A stretch of 48,063 nucleotides of DNA from an uncultured Clostridia bacterium (GCA_934255545.1 CAKQOE010000019.1:1-48063), one strand, 5' to 3'. Positions 1-9,084 are shown, counted from the stretch's first letter. Program-made: numbers and translations. The notes: generated from the letters alone by a model not told the origin.

Positions 1-12
1 TCAAGAACATTA

Positions 13-55
13 AAAAAGCGTCAAGCCGAGTTATATCAACGGCTTGGCGCTTTTT
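13..55. terminator. Bidirectional terminator at the contig edge
   Basis: A 16-bp stem (13-28 with 40-55, one G-T pair) is closed by an 11-base loop. It carries a run of A on the left and a run of T on the right, so it can end transcripts in both directions. The gene it serves on its left lies outside the window. Confidence 0.75.
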
Positions 56-157
56 ACCCTTAATTGACTGTCAAAGACGGGATTCTATCATAGAACTACC
101 TCTATCTTCTTTTATTTAAAGAAAAAGTCTTAAAAATATAAATTATTGTTTAAATGT

Positions 158-331
158 TTAAAATACGAAATTTTTTTGAATTAAATTTTCAAGGTCATTA
201 TAATTCTTTAATCCTACGTTATCTATTCCATATTCCAGTCTGTTCGCTAGTATCAAATTGCTTAAACTACAATCGGCTCTGACAACAATACCAGCACCAC
301 AACCATTAACATCTACTACACAACCTAACCC
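158..331 (-). pseudogene. Start-less open frame, possible gene remnant
   Basis: The minus strand is open for about 57 codons between a TAG at 332-334 and a TAA at 158-160. No ATG, GTG or TTG with a ribosome site lies at its 5' end. The translation is of ordinary composition, ending in ...ENLIQKNFVF, and resembles the C-terminal end of a soluble protein. The DNA is much more AT-rich than the neighbouring genes. I do not recognise the family. It may be the tail of a decayed gene or chance. The rest of 1-481 holds only the two terminators listed. Confidence 0.25.
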
Positions 332-400
332 CTAGCGTAATCTTACGACTACTCACTTATAACTCCGTCCACATCAAAAAGCAGATCTGTTTACATACAA

Positions 401-456
401 GAAAACCGGGCTTTCGCAAGGGTGTGCTGATGGCACTTACCTCGCGAAAAGCCCGG
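401..456 (-). terminator. Terminator of rlmD
   Basis: A long stem (406-421 with 440-456, one bulge) follows the rlmD stop on the minus strand and runs into TTTTC. The right arm contains a 17-base string that recurs exactly at 48008-48024, near the other contig edge. Confidence 0.8.
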
Positions 457-481
457 AAATACGTCACTTTTTGTTGCTTAT

Positions 482-1636
482 CTATATTTTCTCAATCAAA
501 CAAACGCTCTCTGTATGCTTCGTAAACGGAAAGTTATCAAAGGCTTTGATCTTGGTTACTGCATACCCGTTCTCCTGCATAAACAGCAGGTTATCCATCA
601 GTGTCTTAGGGTTGCATGAGATGTAAAGTATCTGATCTACGCCATAACGCAGCAGTTTAGGCAGGACTTTGTAGTTCATCCCGGCGCGCGGCGGGTCTAC
701 TACTATTACGTCAGGCAGGTCTGTCAGGTCGTCTATTACCTTAAGGACGTCGCCTGCTATGAATTCGCAGTTGTCGAGTCCGTTCAGCTTTGCGTTTGCG
801 CGGGCCGCGTCTACAGCGTCCTCCACTATCTCTACGCCTACAGCCTTGCGCGCCTTGAGCGCGAGTGCCTGCGTTATCGTTCCCGTGCCGCAGTAAAGGT
901 CAAAAACTGTCTTGCCCTCAACATCGTCTATCATTTCAAGAGCCTCGGTATAAAGGCGCTCAACTGCGGAAATATTCGTCTGGAAAAATGAATAAAGGCT
1001 TACATTGAACTGCAAACCGAGTATGATCTCGCGGTAATAGTCCCTGCCGTATATCGTCTCAAGCCTTTCACATGTCACCTTATCAGAGATATTGTCGTTG
1101 TAAGTATGAAGTATGCCGACGATAGTGTTGCCTAGCGGCAGCCCAAGCAGCATGTTCTTAAACGCTTCATCATCAAAGTCAGCCAGAGTAGTAGTAACTA
1201 TGCTTATCAGCAGCTCCATAGTGCGCTCGCCCTTCCTGACTATCAGATTTCTCATAAGCCCGTCATGCCTTCTCTTGTGATACGCCCTGTAACCGCGCTC
1301 ATTGCAAAACGCAAGCGTCGCGCTCAGTATTTTATTAAAATCAGGATCGACAAGCATGCATTCGTCCACAGTAACGACAGACATGAACTGTCCGCGCTTA
1401 TGCATGCCGAGCGTCATATCGCCGTCCTTCACCTCATCGCCGAACGTATATTCCATTTTATTCCTGTATCCCGTTATCTGCGGACTGCCTTCTATCCCCA
1501 GATACTCGCCGTATCTTATACCCTTGTCATTCAGGAGATCCAGTACCGTCTTGCCTTTGAGCTCTACCTGTTCCTCATACTCGATGCCCTGGTAAAGACA
1601 TCCGCCGCACACATCCTTATGCTTGCAAATTTCCAT
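482..1636 (-). CDS. rlmD: 23S rRNA (uracil-C5)-methyltransferase, TrmA/RlmD family
   Basis: This enzyme transfers a methyl group from S-adenosylmethionine to C5 of a uracil in 23S rRNA (U1939 in E. coli numbering; Gram-positive relatives may also act on U747). The 384 residues show the iron-sulphur cysteines C4, C10, C13 and C93, the SAM-binding loop VFDLYCGTGT at 244-253, the DPPRAG motif at 314-319 and the nucleophile C341 in YISCNPKT. The N-terminal TRAM RNA-binding domain found in longer family members is absent: the protein starts at the first cluster cysteine. It stands alone between two terminators. The exact target uracil cannot be read from sequence, and a tRNA target is less likely. 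Confidence 0.9.
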   Translation of the reverse strand: MEICKHKDVCGGCLYQGIEYEEQVELKGKTVLDLLNDKGIRYGEYLGIEGSPQITGYRNKMEYTFGDEVKDGDMTLGMHKRGQFMSVVTVDECMLVDPDFNKILSATLAFCNERGYRAYHKRRHDGLMRNLIVRKGERTMELLISIVTTTLADFDDEAFKNMLLGLPLGNTIVGILHTYNDNISDKVTCERLETIYGRDYYREIILGLQFNVSLYSFFQTNISAVERLYTEALEMIDDVEGKTVFDLYCGTGTITQALALKARKAVGVEIVEDAVDAARANAKLNGLDNCEFIAGDVLKVIDDLTDLPDVIVVDPPRAGMNYKVLPKLLRYGVDQILYISCNPKTLMDNLLFMQENGYAVTKIKAFDNFPFTKHTESVCLIEKI

Positions 1637-1662
1637 ATATAAACCCTAATGTCACCTTTCTC

Positions 1663-1713
1663 AAAAGACCCGGCAGCACCGCGCATCTTACGTGTCCGGT
1701 CCGCCGGGTCTTT
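1663..1713. terminator. Terminator of metAA, usable in both directions
   Basis: GACCCGGC (1667-1674) pairs with GCCGGGTC (1703-1710), extended by AAA/TTT on each side. On the minus strand it follows metAA and ends in TCTTTT. Confidence 0.75.
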
Positions 1714-1789
1714 CATCCGTTGCAATATAAAAAAATCTTCAATAAATAAATTCAGAACTTACGGCACGTCACCGCGCCACAAGCACCTG

Positions 1790-2722
1790 CTACCATTCCA
1801 TATTTTCCAGCTCGTTCAGATCATACGGCGTTTCCTGATAAACAAAGTTCAGCCAGTTTGAATAAAAAAGATTCGCATGACCCTTCCACGTCACTTCAAC
1901 ACCGTTTTTCGGTTCATCACCGACAAAATAATTATACGGCATCATTATTTCCTTACCGGCATTCAGATCCCTGTTGTACTCCTTCATAAGAGTTCCGCGG
2001 TCATATTCCCAGTGTCCGTTTAAAAATATCCAGCGCTTGTTCTTTGTAGCTATCATATGCGGACCAGCAAAATACGATTCATCCATTATATCAAGCTCAT
2101 CTATCTTTCTGACAGCGTCTATATCAGGCTGCGTGTGCCTTGAGTGCGGCACAAGGAATCTGTCGTCAAATCCGCGTGTCAGCGGCGAATCATAATCCTT
2201 ATGATTAAGCTTATGCGGAAATACTCCGAATAATTTATTGTTGAGCATCTTTTTCTTTACATTATAATGATGGTAAAGACCTGCCTGTGCGCCCCAGCAT
2301 ATGTGGATAGTGCTGAAAACATTCTTTTTTGTCTTATCCATAAGCTCTGTAAGCTCGTCCCAGTAATCAACTTCCTCAAAATCCAGCATCTCAAGCGGTG
2401 CTCCCGTTATTATCATGCCATCAAACTTTTCATCCTTCATCTCATCAAATGAATGATAAAACTGATTAAGATGTGAAAGATCTTCTTTCTTTCTGTAATC
2501 CGTATCCATCATTATGAGGTTCAGATCTACCTGAAGCGGCGTGTTTGCAAGCATCTTTATCAGCTGCGTTTCAGTTACTTCAAGCGTAGGCATAAGATTT
2601 AAAAGCCCGATCTTTATAGGGCGTATCATCTGGTTTTCGCCTCTGTCGCCGTTCATTACAAAAACGTTCTTTTGTTTAAGGACGTCATAGGCCGGGTAAT
2701 TTTCAGGGATAAGTATAGGCAT
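1790..2722 (-). CDS. metAA: Homoserine O-acetyltransferase MetAA
   Basis: MetAA acylates the hydroxyl of L-homoserine, the first committed step of methionine synthesis. At 310 residues it has normal length. It has the class-I glutamine amidotransferase-like fold with nucleophile C142 (HICWGAQAG), H237 and E239 (GHWEYD). Residue 111 is glutamate (GAPLE). Structural work on this family ties Glu at 111 to acetyl-CoA and Gly to succinyl-CoA, so acetyl transfer is the better name although many databases call it succinyltransferase. The ATG follows a good CAAAGGAGT ribosome site. A GC-rich hairpin sits immediately upstream of that site. No SAM or T-box leader was recognised. Confidence 0.93.
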   Translation of the reverse strand: MPILIPENYPAYDVLKQKNVFVMNGDRGENQMIRPIKIGLLNLMPTLEVTETQLIKMLANTPLQVDLNLIMMDTDYRKKEDLSHLNQFYHSFDEMKDEKFDGMIITGAPLEMLDFEEVDYWDELTELMDKTKKNVFSTIHICWGAQAGLYHHYNVKKKMLNNKLFGVFPHKLNHKDYDSPLTRGFDDRFLVPHSRHTQPDIDAVRKIDELDIMDESYFAGPHMIATKNKRWIFLNGHWEYDRGTLMKEYNRDLNAGKEIMMPYNYFVGDEPKNGVEVTWKGHANLFYSNWLNFVYQETPYDLNELENMEW

Positions 2723-2738
2723 CTTTCCAACTCCTTTG

Positions 2739-2754
2739 GGCGCGGTGACGCGCC
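2739..2754 (-). promoter_or_regulatory. Hairpin with TCAC loop abutting the metAA ribosome site
   Basis: On the minus strand GGCGCG-TCAC-CGCGCC forms a perfect 6-bp stem ending about two bases before the CAAAGGAG ribosome site of metAA. The TCAC loop is the same as in hairpin 1 of the dispersed repeat described below. A related, imperfect copy (GGCACG-TCAC-CGCGCC) lies at 1763-1778, just past the metAA stop. Whether it affects translation is unknown. Confidence 0.45.
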
Positions 2755-2766
2755 GTTCATTTTAAT

Positions 2767-2817
2767 ATCCCGTGCTTCGGCCATTCTCTGTATTATGGCA
2801 TTCGGCTAAGCCGGGAT
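2767..2817 (-). other. Stem-loop between tgt and metAA
   Basis: ATCCCG (2767-2772) pairs with CGGGAT (2812-2817). Further pairing inside (GCTT/AAGC and GCCAT/ATGGC) makes an extended, interrupted stem. There is no T-run on either side, so it is a poor terminator. It could be a processing site or leader structure of metAA. Confidence 0.35.
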
Positions 2818-2833
2818 CATTCGTTCTGTTTGA

Positions 2834-3964
2834 TTACAGTAAAGTACTGTAATCGTCATATTTCATATAAAATTCGCGCTTGTACTCTTTGAACCTGTCC
2901 TGTTCTATCGCCTCGCGTATGTTCTGCATAGTGTGAACGAGGAAGTGCAGGTTATGATAAGACAGAAGCATTGATGATAATATCTCGTTTGCTTTAAACA
3001 GGTGTCTCAGGTACGCTCTTGAATAATTTCTGCATACGTAACAGTCACATTCATGGTCGAGCGGGGTAAAATCACGTTCAAACTTTGCGTTTTTGATGTT
3101 GACCTTGCCGTGAGACGTCATGGCGCTTCCGTTTCTTGCCAGTCTTGTAGGAAGTACACAGTCAAACATATCAACGCCGCGCTCTACGCCCTCGAAAAGA
3201 TGATCCGGAGTGCCTACGCCCATGACATAACGCGGCTTATCCTTAGGCAGATAATCAGTAGCATAGTCAAGCACTTCGTACATGATCTCGCGCGGTTCGC
3301 CAACGCTCAGGCCTCCTATGGCGTATCCAGGCAGATCGAGCTCTACTATCTCCATCGCGCTCTGGTACCTCAGGTCCTTATACATACCGCCCTGCATTAT
3401 TCCGAAAAGCGACTGTCTTTCAGTGTCTTTATGCGCTTCCTTGCAGCGTCTGAGCCACCTGGTAGTTCTCTCCAATGAATTTTTTACATAAGAATAGTCA
3501 GCCGGATACGGCGCGCACTCATCAAACGCCATCATGATATCCGAACCGAGAGCGTTCTGGACCTCTATAGACTTTTCAGGCGTGAGCATATGAGACGAGC
3601 CGTCTATATGAGAACGGAACTTTACGCCCTCTTCGGATATTTTTCTCATGGCTCCGAGACTGAACACCTGAAAGCCGCCGCTGTCAGTCAGTATCGGTCT
3701 GTCCCAGTTCATAAACTTATGAAGACCTCCGGCCTCTCTTACTATATCGTGACCCGGTCTGAGATAGAGATGGTACGTATTCGAAAGTATTATCTCAGCT
3801 CCGAGAGATTTTACCTCTTCAGGCAGCATAGCCTTTACAGTGCCCGCAGTGCCTACAGGCATGAATACAGGCGTCTCTATCGTTCCGTGCGGAGTATGCA
3901 GGCGTCCGCGCCTGGCCCGCGTACGCGGGTCTTCTTTTATTAACTCGTAAGTTACTGCATCCAT
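2834..3964 (-). CDS. tgt: tRNA-guanine transglycosylase
   Basis: Tgt exchanges guanine at position 34 of GUN-anticodon tRNAs for preQ1, the base-swap step of queuosine synthesis. The start is taken at ATG 3964 (376 residues), preceded by GAGGAG; the open frame could begin at TTG 3985, but that codon lies inside the ribosome site. Counting from the ATG, the substrate-binding Asp is D94 in ILTDSGGFQ. The catalytic Asp is in FDCVLPTRLARNG. The C-terminal zinc site is CDCYVC...H. queA lies directly upstream on the same strand, so the two queuosine enzymes are expected to be co-transcribed. Confidence 0.95.
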   Translation of the reverse strand: MDAVTYELIKEDPRTRARRGRLHTPHGTIETPVFMPVGTAGTVKAMLPEEVKSLGAEIILSNTYHLYLRPGHDIVREAGGLHKFMNWDRPILTDSGGFQVFSLGAMRKISEEGVKFRSHIDGSSHMLTPEKSIEVQNALGSDIMMAFDECAPYPADYSYVKNSLERTTRWLRRCKEAHKDTERQSLFGIMQGGMYKDLRYQSAMEIVELDLPGYAIGGLSVGEPREIMYEVLDYATDYLPKDKPRYVMGVGTPDHLFEGVERGVDMFDCVLPTRLARNGSAMTSHGKVNIKNAKFERDFTPLDHECDCYVCRNYSRAYLRHLFKANEILSSMLLSYHNLHFLVHTMQNIREAIEQDRFKEYKREFYMKYDDYSTLL

Positions 3965-4006
3965 AATTCTGAAATTTCTCCTCAATATATTTAAAATGTG
4001 CAGTAT

Positions 4007-4024
4007 CGCGCGTCAGACGCGCGC
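4007..4024. repeat. GC-rich palindrome between tgt and queA
   Basis: CGCGCG-TCAGA-CGCGCG forms a perfect 6-bp stem (CGCGCGTC/GACGCGCG if read around one central base). No T-run follows. It resembles hairpin 1 of the dispersed two-hairpin family in stem size and in the TCA at the start of its loop. Confidence 0.4.
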
Positions 4025-4076
4025 AGACCGCTGCTGTTTTTCGTTTCCCGGATGTTACTGTTTCATAAATATATAT

Positions 4077-5117
4077 TTACTTTATGAACATAGCATCGCC
4101 ATAGCTGAAAAATCTGTATTTCATAGCTACAGCTTCATTGTATATCTCAAGTATCTTTTCTCTGTCATAAAGCGCCGATATGAGCATGAGCAGCGTTGAC
4201 TTGGGAAGATGGAAATTCGTTATCAGACAGTCTACTATCTTGAACTTGTAGCCCGGATAGATAAATATATCTGTATTTCCGTGTCCTGCAGGCAGGACGC
4301 CGTCATCACCTGCTGCGCTCTCCATCGTTCTCGTTGAAGTAGTCCCGACAGATATGATCCTTCCGCCCGCGGCCTTTGCGCTGTTTATGATCTCAGCGTT
4401 TTCAGGCGTTATCTCATACTCCTCAAAGTGCATGTGATGATCTTCAACTACATCACACTTTACCGGTCTGAATGTGCCTATGCCGACGTGAAGCGTAACA
4501 TAAGCAAGCTTGACGCCCTTTTCCTGCGCCCGGCGCAGCAGTTCCTCAGTAAAATGCAGACCCGCTGTAGGCGCGGCAACTGAGCCCTCTTCCCTGCAGT
4601 AAACAGTCTGATACATCTGCCTGTCGAGAGACTCATCCTCTCTGTCGATATACGGCGGCAGCGGAATATGACCGTTCTCGTCAAGTCTGTCATGAAAATC
4701 ACCGTCATAATCAAAACGGATCATCCTGGTACCATCATCGCTGAAATCCAGTATCTCCGCAGAAAGTTTTTTTCCCTCTTCCGTGCAGAAATCAACTACA
4801 GCGCCGGGTTTCAGCTTCTTGCCCGGCTTTACCATAGCCTCCCATACATCGCCCTCGCTGCGCTTTGTGAGAAGTATCTCTGCCTTTGCGCCCGTATCGC
4901 GCTTTACGCCGAACATCCTTGCAGGAAGGACCTTTGAGTCGTTCATGACAAGACAGTCACCAGGCTCAAGATAATCAATTATATCATAAAACATCTTATG
5001 CTCTGTCGTTCCGCTCTCACGGTCAACGACAAGCAGTCTGGCCTCATCCCTCTTCTGAGACGGATACTGAGCGATCAGCTCAGGAGGCAGTTCATAATCA
5101 AAATCAGTAATTAACAA
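4077..5117 (-). CDS. queA: S-adenosylmethionine:tRNA ribosyltransferase-isomerase
   Basis: QueA moves the ribosyl group of S-adenosylmethionine onto preQ1-modified tRNA to give epoxyqueuosine. The protein has 346 residues, the usual length. It opens with the family signature ITDFDYELPPELIAQYP, and carries AAPTAGLHFT and NFHLPKSTLLML near the middle and C-terminus. The ATG is preceded by AGAGGTC. tgt follows downstream after about 110 bp that contain a GC-rich palindrome. Together they form the late half of the queuosine pathway; preQ1 synthesis genes are not in the window. Confidence 0.95.
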   Translation of the reverse strand: MLITDFDYELPPELIAQYPSQKRDEARLLVVDRESGTTEHKMFYDIIDYLEPGDCLVMNDSKVLPARMFGVKRDTGAKAEILLTKRSEGDVWEAMVKPGKKLKPGAVVDFCTEEGKKLSAEILDFSDDGTRMIRFDYDGDFHDRLDENGHIPLPPYIDREDESLDRQMYQTVYCREEGSVAAPTAGLHFTEELLRRAQEKGVKLAYVTLHVGIGTFRPVKCDVVEDHHMHFEEYEITPENAEIINSAKAAGGRIISVGTTSTRTMESAAGDDGVLPAGHGNTDIFIYPGYKFKIVDCLITNFHLPKSTLLMLISALYDREKILEIYNEAVAMKYRFFSYGDAMFIK

Positions 5118-5241
5118 TTTATATGACCTCTGTAATAATATATTTTCATATTTTATGTAAATAAATTTATATGAATAAATTCACACAGCATCACTACCGC
5201 TCGCGCGGTCACGCATACAGTGATATCAGTACGATCTTCTC

Positions 5242-6687
5242 TTACCTCACTTCTATGCCCGTATAATAGAACTGAAGTATATCAAGATAGTCAAAGCCCT
5301 GCTTTGCCATACCCTGAGCGCCCGTCTGCGACATTCCTACGCCGTGGCCGTTGCCCTTGCCGTTTATGACGAGCACGTCGCTGCTGCTGTTGAACGTCAC
5401 CGTCGTTGCCGCGCCCGATCCTGAAACTGTCACTGTCTGAGCAGGTGTATACGATATCTCGCTTACCTTACCCGAAGAATCAACAGTCTTAAGCCCGTTA
5501 AGTGACGCTGATGATGTTCCCGCCGCTGATACGACGCTTACAGTCTGTCCGAGCTTCGCAGTTCCGTTTACAGTTCTTGCGTACCAGCTTCCTGACTCAG
5601 GGATCGTCACAGTGCTGCTTCCTCCGCCTGAGGTGATAGTTCCGCCTTCTGTATCAAACGTAAAGTTTCTCGATTTCATATTATACGCAGAACCAAACAT
5701 AGATCGTATAGTTTCCTTCGTAGCGGTATATGATGACTTGGTGCCCGTAACTGTAACAGATGCAGCATATCCCGAATCGTTTACTCTGTCTATCGACACG
5801 CTTTTTATATCTCCGAGTCCTTTTGAGGAAAGAGCGTTTGCAAGCTGAAGCTTTGTTATCTTAACAGTCCAGCTGCTGTCACTCGAATACGGATCGGCTT
5901 TTCCTCTCAGATATCCAAGCGCAGTCGTCCATGCATCCTCGGAATTCTCAGTATGACCGCCGCTGCTCGCGTAGTAATATGCGGCAACAGGGCTGCCGTT
6001 ATAATATATGACCTTTCCGTCTGTTTCCTTTACAGCCTCGTCCGTCCTGCCGCTTTCTTTTCTTACACCGCCATATACCTGACAGTGTGTGGTAGCGCAT
6101 ACAGAAAATCCCTGAGACTTATGCGCATTTCCGTTAGAAAGTATAAAGCTGCGCGCCGCTACAGCCTGTGCCTTAAGAGCTTCAAGCTCATAGCTCGGTG
6201 ACATCTCGACAGATACTACGCTCCGCAGATAATCTTCTATATCAACATAATTTATCACATTCATCTGACTTGATGAATTTATATAAGGCATAGCGCCGCC
6301 TCTATATGAGACACCGCCTATAGTGACAGACGAATCAGATGAAAGAAGCTGTGAAGATGCCACGCACTCCGTCCCGTCGCCCTTAAGAGTCGTTATAGTA
6401 TTGCCGCCCGCGTCAAGCACTGCAACTGACGATCCGTTGTTTTTAAGATTTACAAATGTGTAGCTGTCTAACACGCTGCTCGCCTTTGAAACGTTTGATC
6501 CGTCAGCGCTGTAAAGCGACAGCCCGTCAGGCGAGCTTACGGCTATGTTGGCAGGCGCGCTTGAGCCGTACTTTAATCCTACCTTTATATAGTCAGAATC
6601 AGATACAGCAGCATGTGACACCGCGCATGCAGCAGAAAAAACAGTGACGAGCAGCGCCGCCATCGTAAGTAGTCTCAATTTTTTCAT
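5242..6687 (-). CDS. SpoIID/LytB-domain secreted protein
   Basis: The 481-residue protein starts with a signal peptide (MKKLR, hydrophobic stretch, AHA-type cleavage near 26). The SpoIID core runs from the region around INYVDIEDYLRSVVSVEMS (146-163), whose E161 matches the catalytic Glu of this lytic transglycosylase family, through ELEALKAQAVAARS, to the C-terminal GKGNGHGVGMSQTGAQGMA. SpoIID cuts glycan strands stripped of stem peptides, and acts during spore engulfment. Other members (LytB type) modify hydrolases or the vegetative wall. It ends 3 bp after ruvB begins its upstream operon, so it appears co-transcribed with ruvCAB. A Ser/Gly-rich segment near 350-360 separates the core from a C-terminal insert. 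It is longer than B. subtilis SpoIID, so I do not use that symbol. Confidence 0.85.
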   Translation of the reverse strand: MKKLRLLTMAALLVTVFSAACAVSHAAVSDSDYIKVGLKYGSSAPANIAVSSPDGLSLYSADGSNVSKASSVLDSYTFVNLKNNGSSVAVLDAGGNTITTLKGDGTECVASSQLLSSDSSVTIGGVSYRGGAMPYINSSSQMNVINYVDIEDYLRSVVSVEMSPSYELEALKAQAVAARSFILSNGNAHKSQGFSVCATTHCQVYGGVRKESGRTDEAVKETDGKVIYYNGSPVAAYYYASSGGHTENSEDAWTTALGYLRGKADPYSSDSSWTVKITKLQLANALSSKGLGDIKSVSIDRVNDSGYAASVTVTGTKSSYTATKETIRSMFGSAYNMKSRNFTFDTEGGTITSGGGSSTVTIPESGSWYARTVNGTAKLGQTVSVVSAAGTSSASLNGLKTVDSSGKVSEISYTPAQTVTVSGSGAATTVTFNSSSDVLVINGKGNGHGVGMSQTGAQGMAKQGFDYLDILQFYYTGIEVR

Positions 6688-6689
6688 TA

Positions 6690-7697
6690 TCAGTCTTCCG
6701 TCGTCCTTTCTATACCCAAATGAGCATAAGCCCTGTCTGTAACGGTCCTCCCCTTAGGTGTCCTGTTAAGCAGGCCGAGCTGTATGAGATACGGCTCATA
6801 AACATCCTCTATAGTAACGCGCTCTTCGCCCGTCGCCGCGGCTATGGTCTCTATGCCTACCGGCCCGCCGTGAAAGCGGTCTATTATGAGCTTCAGTATA
6901 TCACGGTCAAGGCCTTCAAGTCCCAGCGCGTCAACGCCGAGAGCGTCAAAAGCCTTCTGTGCTATCTCCATATCTATATGTCCGTCGCCCTTTACCTGAG
7001 AAAAGTCTCTCACCCTTTTAAGCATACGGTTCGCGACTCTCGGCGTACCCCTTGAACGCGCCGCCATAGCCTCAAGCGCTTCAGCATCTGACTCGACATT
7101 AAGTATGCCGCATGAACGGTCAAGTATCTTCATGAGGTCTTCCTTAGAGTAAAGTTCAAATTTGCTTATAACTCCGAATCTGTCACGAAGCGGAGCAGAC
7201 AGACTGCCTGCGCGCGTCGTCGCGCCTATCAAGGTAAACCTCGGTATATCGAGCCTCAGCGAACGTGCTGACGGACCTTTTCCTATTATAATATCTATAG
7301 CGTAATCCTCCATAGCCGAGTAGAGCACTTCCTCGACAGAACGATTGAGTCTGTGTATCTCGTCTATGAAAAGTACGTCATTTTCTTCCAAATTTGTAAG
7401 TATGGCAGCAAGATCTCCCGCGCGCCCTATAGCCGGACCTGACGTTATCCTGAGACTTACGCCCATCTCTGTAGCGATAACGCCTGCAAGCGTGGTCTTT
7501 CCGAGTCCCGGAGGCCCGTAAAAAAGTACATGGTCGAGCGGCTCGTTCCTCCGCTTCGCTGCCTCTATAAATATTTCAAGGTTATCCTTGACCGCCGGCT
7601 GTCCGATATAGTCCGCAAGCCTTTTAGGCCTGAGGCTGACCTCTATGTCGGCGTCTTCATCAGAATAACCTGCATTTGTGATTCTGTCAGGATCCAT
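6690..7697 (-). CDS. ruvB: Holliday junction branch migration helicase RuvB
   Basis: RuvB is the hexameric AAA+ motor that drives Holliday junction branch migration with RuvA. It has 335 residues. Walker A is GPPGLGKT at 61-68, Walker B is FIDEIHRL, sensor 1 is IGATTRAG, and the C-terminal winged helix contains QLGLLNRTPKGR. The ATG follows AAAGGAA. It lies 16 bp behind ruvA, and the SpoIID-like gene starts 2 bp after its stop. Confidence 0.97.
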   Translation of the reverse strand: MDPDRITNAGYSDEDADIEVSLRPKRLADYIGQPAVKDNLEIFIEAAKRRNEPLDHVLFYGPPGLGKTTLAGVIATEMGVSLRITSGPAIGRAGDLAAILTNLEENDVLFIDEIHRLNRSVEEVLYSAMEDYAIDIIIGKGPSARSLRLDIPRFTLIGATTRAGSLSAPLRDRFGVISKFELYSKEDLMKILDRSCGILNVESDAEALEAMAARSRGTPRVANRMLKRVRDFSQVKGDGHIDMEIAQKAFDALGVDALGLEGLDRDILKLIIDRFHGGPVGIETIAAATGEERVTIEDVYEPYLIQLGLLNRTPKGRTVTDRAYAHLGIERTTED

Positions 7698-7713
7698 TTA
7701 ACAATTCCTTTCA

Positions 7714-8319
7714 TCAGAAAAGCGAAAGCTTTTTAAGCGCCGCTTTTATAAATTCTTCTGCAGGCGCATCCTCAAGCCCGCATGATGAAACAGCCTCTGC
7801 TGCCTCGCTCTTTGAATATCCGAGGCTCACAAGCGCGTCTATCGCTTCTGACGCTCCGTTTCTCACGCCTATCGGCATAGATGTCTGGACATTGTGACCC
7901 GTTTCTGTGATAGATGATGCGTCTATCTTGTCTCTGAGCTCCAGCACTATCCTCTGAGCTGTCTTTTTTCCAACGCCCTGCGCTTTTGAGAGCGTTGCTG
8001 CGTCGTCAAAAACTATCGCCTTCTTTATCTCTGACACAGTAAGCGCTGACAGTATCGCAAGCGCTCCCTTTGATCCTATACCGCTCACGCCGGTCAGCAT
8101 CCTGAACATCAGAAGGCTGTCGCGGTCGTCAAATCCGTAAAGGCTTATATCATCTTCACGCACTATCATGGCTGTATAGACAGTCACGCTGTCACCCTCA
8201 GATGCCATATATGCAGCAGAAGACGACGGCATATTTATCTCATATCCTATGCCGTTATTTTCTATTATAACGCCGTTGTCAAAAGTCCCGGCGAATTTTC
8301 CGCTTATAAAATGAAGCAT
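7714..8319 (-). CDS. ruvA: Holliday junction DNA helicase subunit RuvA
   Basis: RuvA tetramers hold the four-way junction and load RuvB. The 201 residues have the N-terminal OB fold (MLHFISGKFAG...), the central helix-hairpin-helix pair (GVSGIGSKGALAIL and AQGVGKKTAQRIVLELRDK) and the C-terminal domain III (EAIDALVSLGYSKSEAAEAV) that touches RuvB. The ribosome site is AGGGGAA. It is the middle gene of ruvC-ruvA-ruvB. Confidence 0.97.
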   Translation of the reverse strand: MLHFISGKFAGTFDNGVIIENNGIGYEINMPSSSAAYMASEGDSVTVYTAMIVREDDISLYGFDDRDSLLMFRMLTGVSGIGSKGALAILSALTVSEIKKAIVFDDAATLSKAQGVGKKTAQRIVLELRDKIDASSITETGHNVQTSMPIGVRNGASEAIDALVSLGYSKSEAAEAVSSCGLEDAPAEEFIKAALKKLSLF

Positions 8320-8344
8320 TATATTCCCCTGTCATATTTTAATT

Positions 8345-8953
8345 TTATTTTATTATCCTGAACGGCTCTGCAGCTGCCGCCGAGGCCCTCTTTCTTCTGC
8401 CGGCAGCCGTTTTATATCCGCGCCCATGCGAGGCTGCTTCTTTTGCGAGCGCCTTTTCTATGGATGCGGCAAGGCGCGAGCTTCCGCCCGAAGAATTTGC
8501 ATGGCATATGGCGACGGCCAGCGCGTCGGCCGTATCATCAGGCTTAGGCACTGCATCGAGCTTAAGTATCGTTTTTACCATCTGCTGCACCTGTTTCTTT
8601 TCGGCGCGTCCGTAGCCGACAAGCGCCTGTTTTATCTGCAGCGGCGTATACTCGTCTATGGTAAGTCCTGAATTTACGCACGCAAGGACAGCAACGCCGC
8701 GCGCCTGTCCTACGTTTATTACGGTCTTTGCATTTGTATTGTAAAAAAGTTCTTCCAGAGCCGCTGCCTCAGGCTCAGTATCTGCAATAATATCCATAAG
8801 GCTCGAATAAAGAAATTTAAGCCTTTCAGGCATCGGAGTCCCCGCCTCCGTTGAAATGCTGCCATAGTCTATGACCCTGAAGCTGTTTCCGTTCTGTTCT
8901 ATAACGCCGTAACCCATGAGCGCGTAGCCCGGGTCTATTCCCAGTATCCTCAT
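8345..8953 (-). CDS. ruvC: Crossover junction endodeoxyribonuclease RuvC
   Basis: RuvC is the dimeric resolvase that nicks Holliday junctions symmetrically. The 202 residues start with MRILGIDPGYALMGYG, which carries the first catalytic Asp (D7). A second acidic residue is in ALEELFYN, and the C-terminal acidic pair is in DDTADALAVAICH. The last 35 residues form an Arg/Lys/Ala-rich tail longer than in most family members. It is the first gene of the leftward run and has a clear promoter upstream. Confidence 0.96.
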   Translation of the reverse strand: MRILGIDPGYALMGYGVIEQNGNSFRVIDYGSISTEAGTPMPERLKFLYSSLMDIIADTEPEAAALEELFYNTNAKTVINVGQARGVAVLACVNSGLTIDEYTPLQIKQALVGYGRAEKKQVQQMVKTILKLDAVPKPDDTADALAVAICHANSSGGSSRLAASIEKALAKEAASHGRGYKTAAGRRKRASAAAAEPFRIIK

Positions 8954-8980
8954 TATCCGTACCCCCGCATAGTCTGTATC

Positions 8981-9009
8981 ATTCTACCACAGATTCGCCG
9001 TCAGTCCAA
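8981..9009 (-). promoter_or_regulatory. Sigma-A promoter for ruvCAB
   Basis: On the minus strand TTGGAC (9004-9009) and TAGAAT (8981-8986) are separated by exactly 17 bp, and TG precedes the -10 by one base (extended -10). This probably starts the ruvC-ruvA-ruvB-spoIID-like transcript. Confidence 0.7.
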
Positions 9010-9084
9010 TAAAAAATACATATGTTCTCAAAATAATTAATAAAAATTTTTCTGCAGCTGCTGTTAATGCCTTCTGCATGCCGT

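Noticed and set aside
2723..2833. SAM or T-box riboswitch before metAA
   Set aside because: The leader is about 110 bases, with a simple stem-loop and no conserved core of either class that I can recognise.
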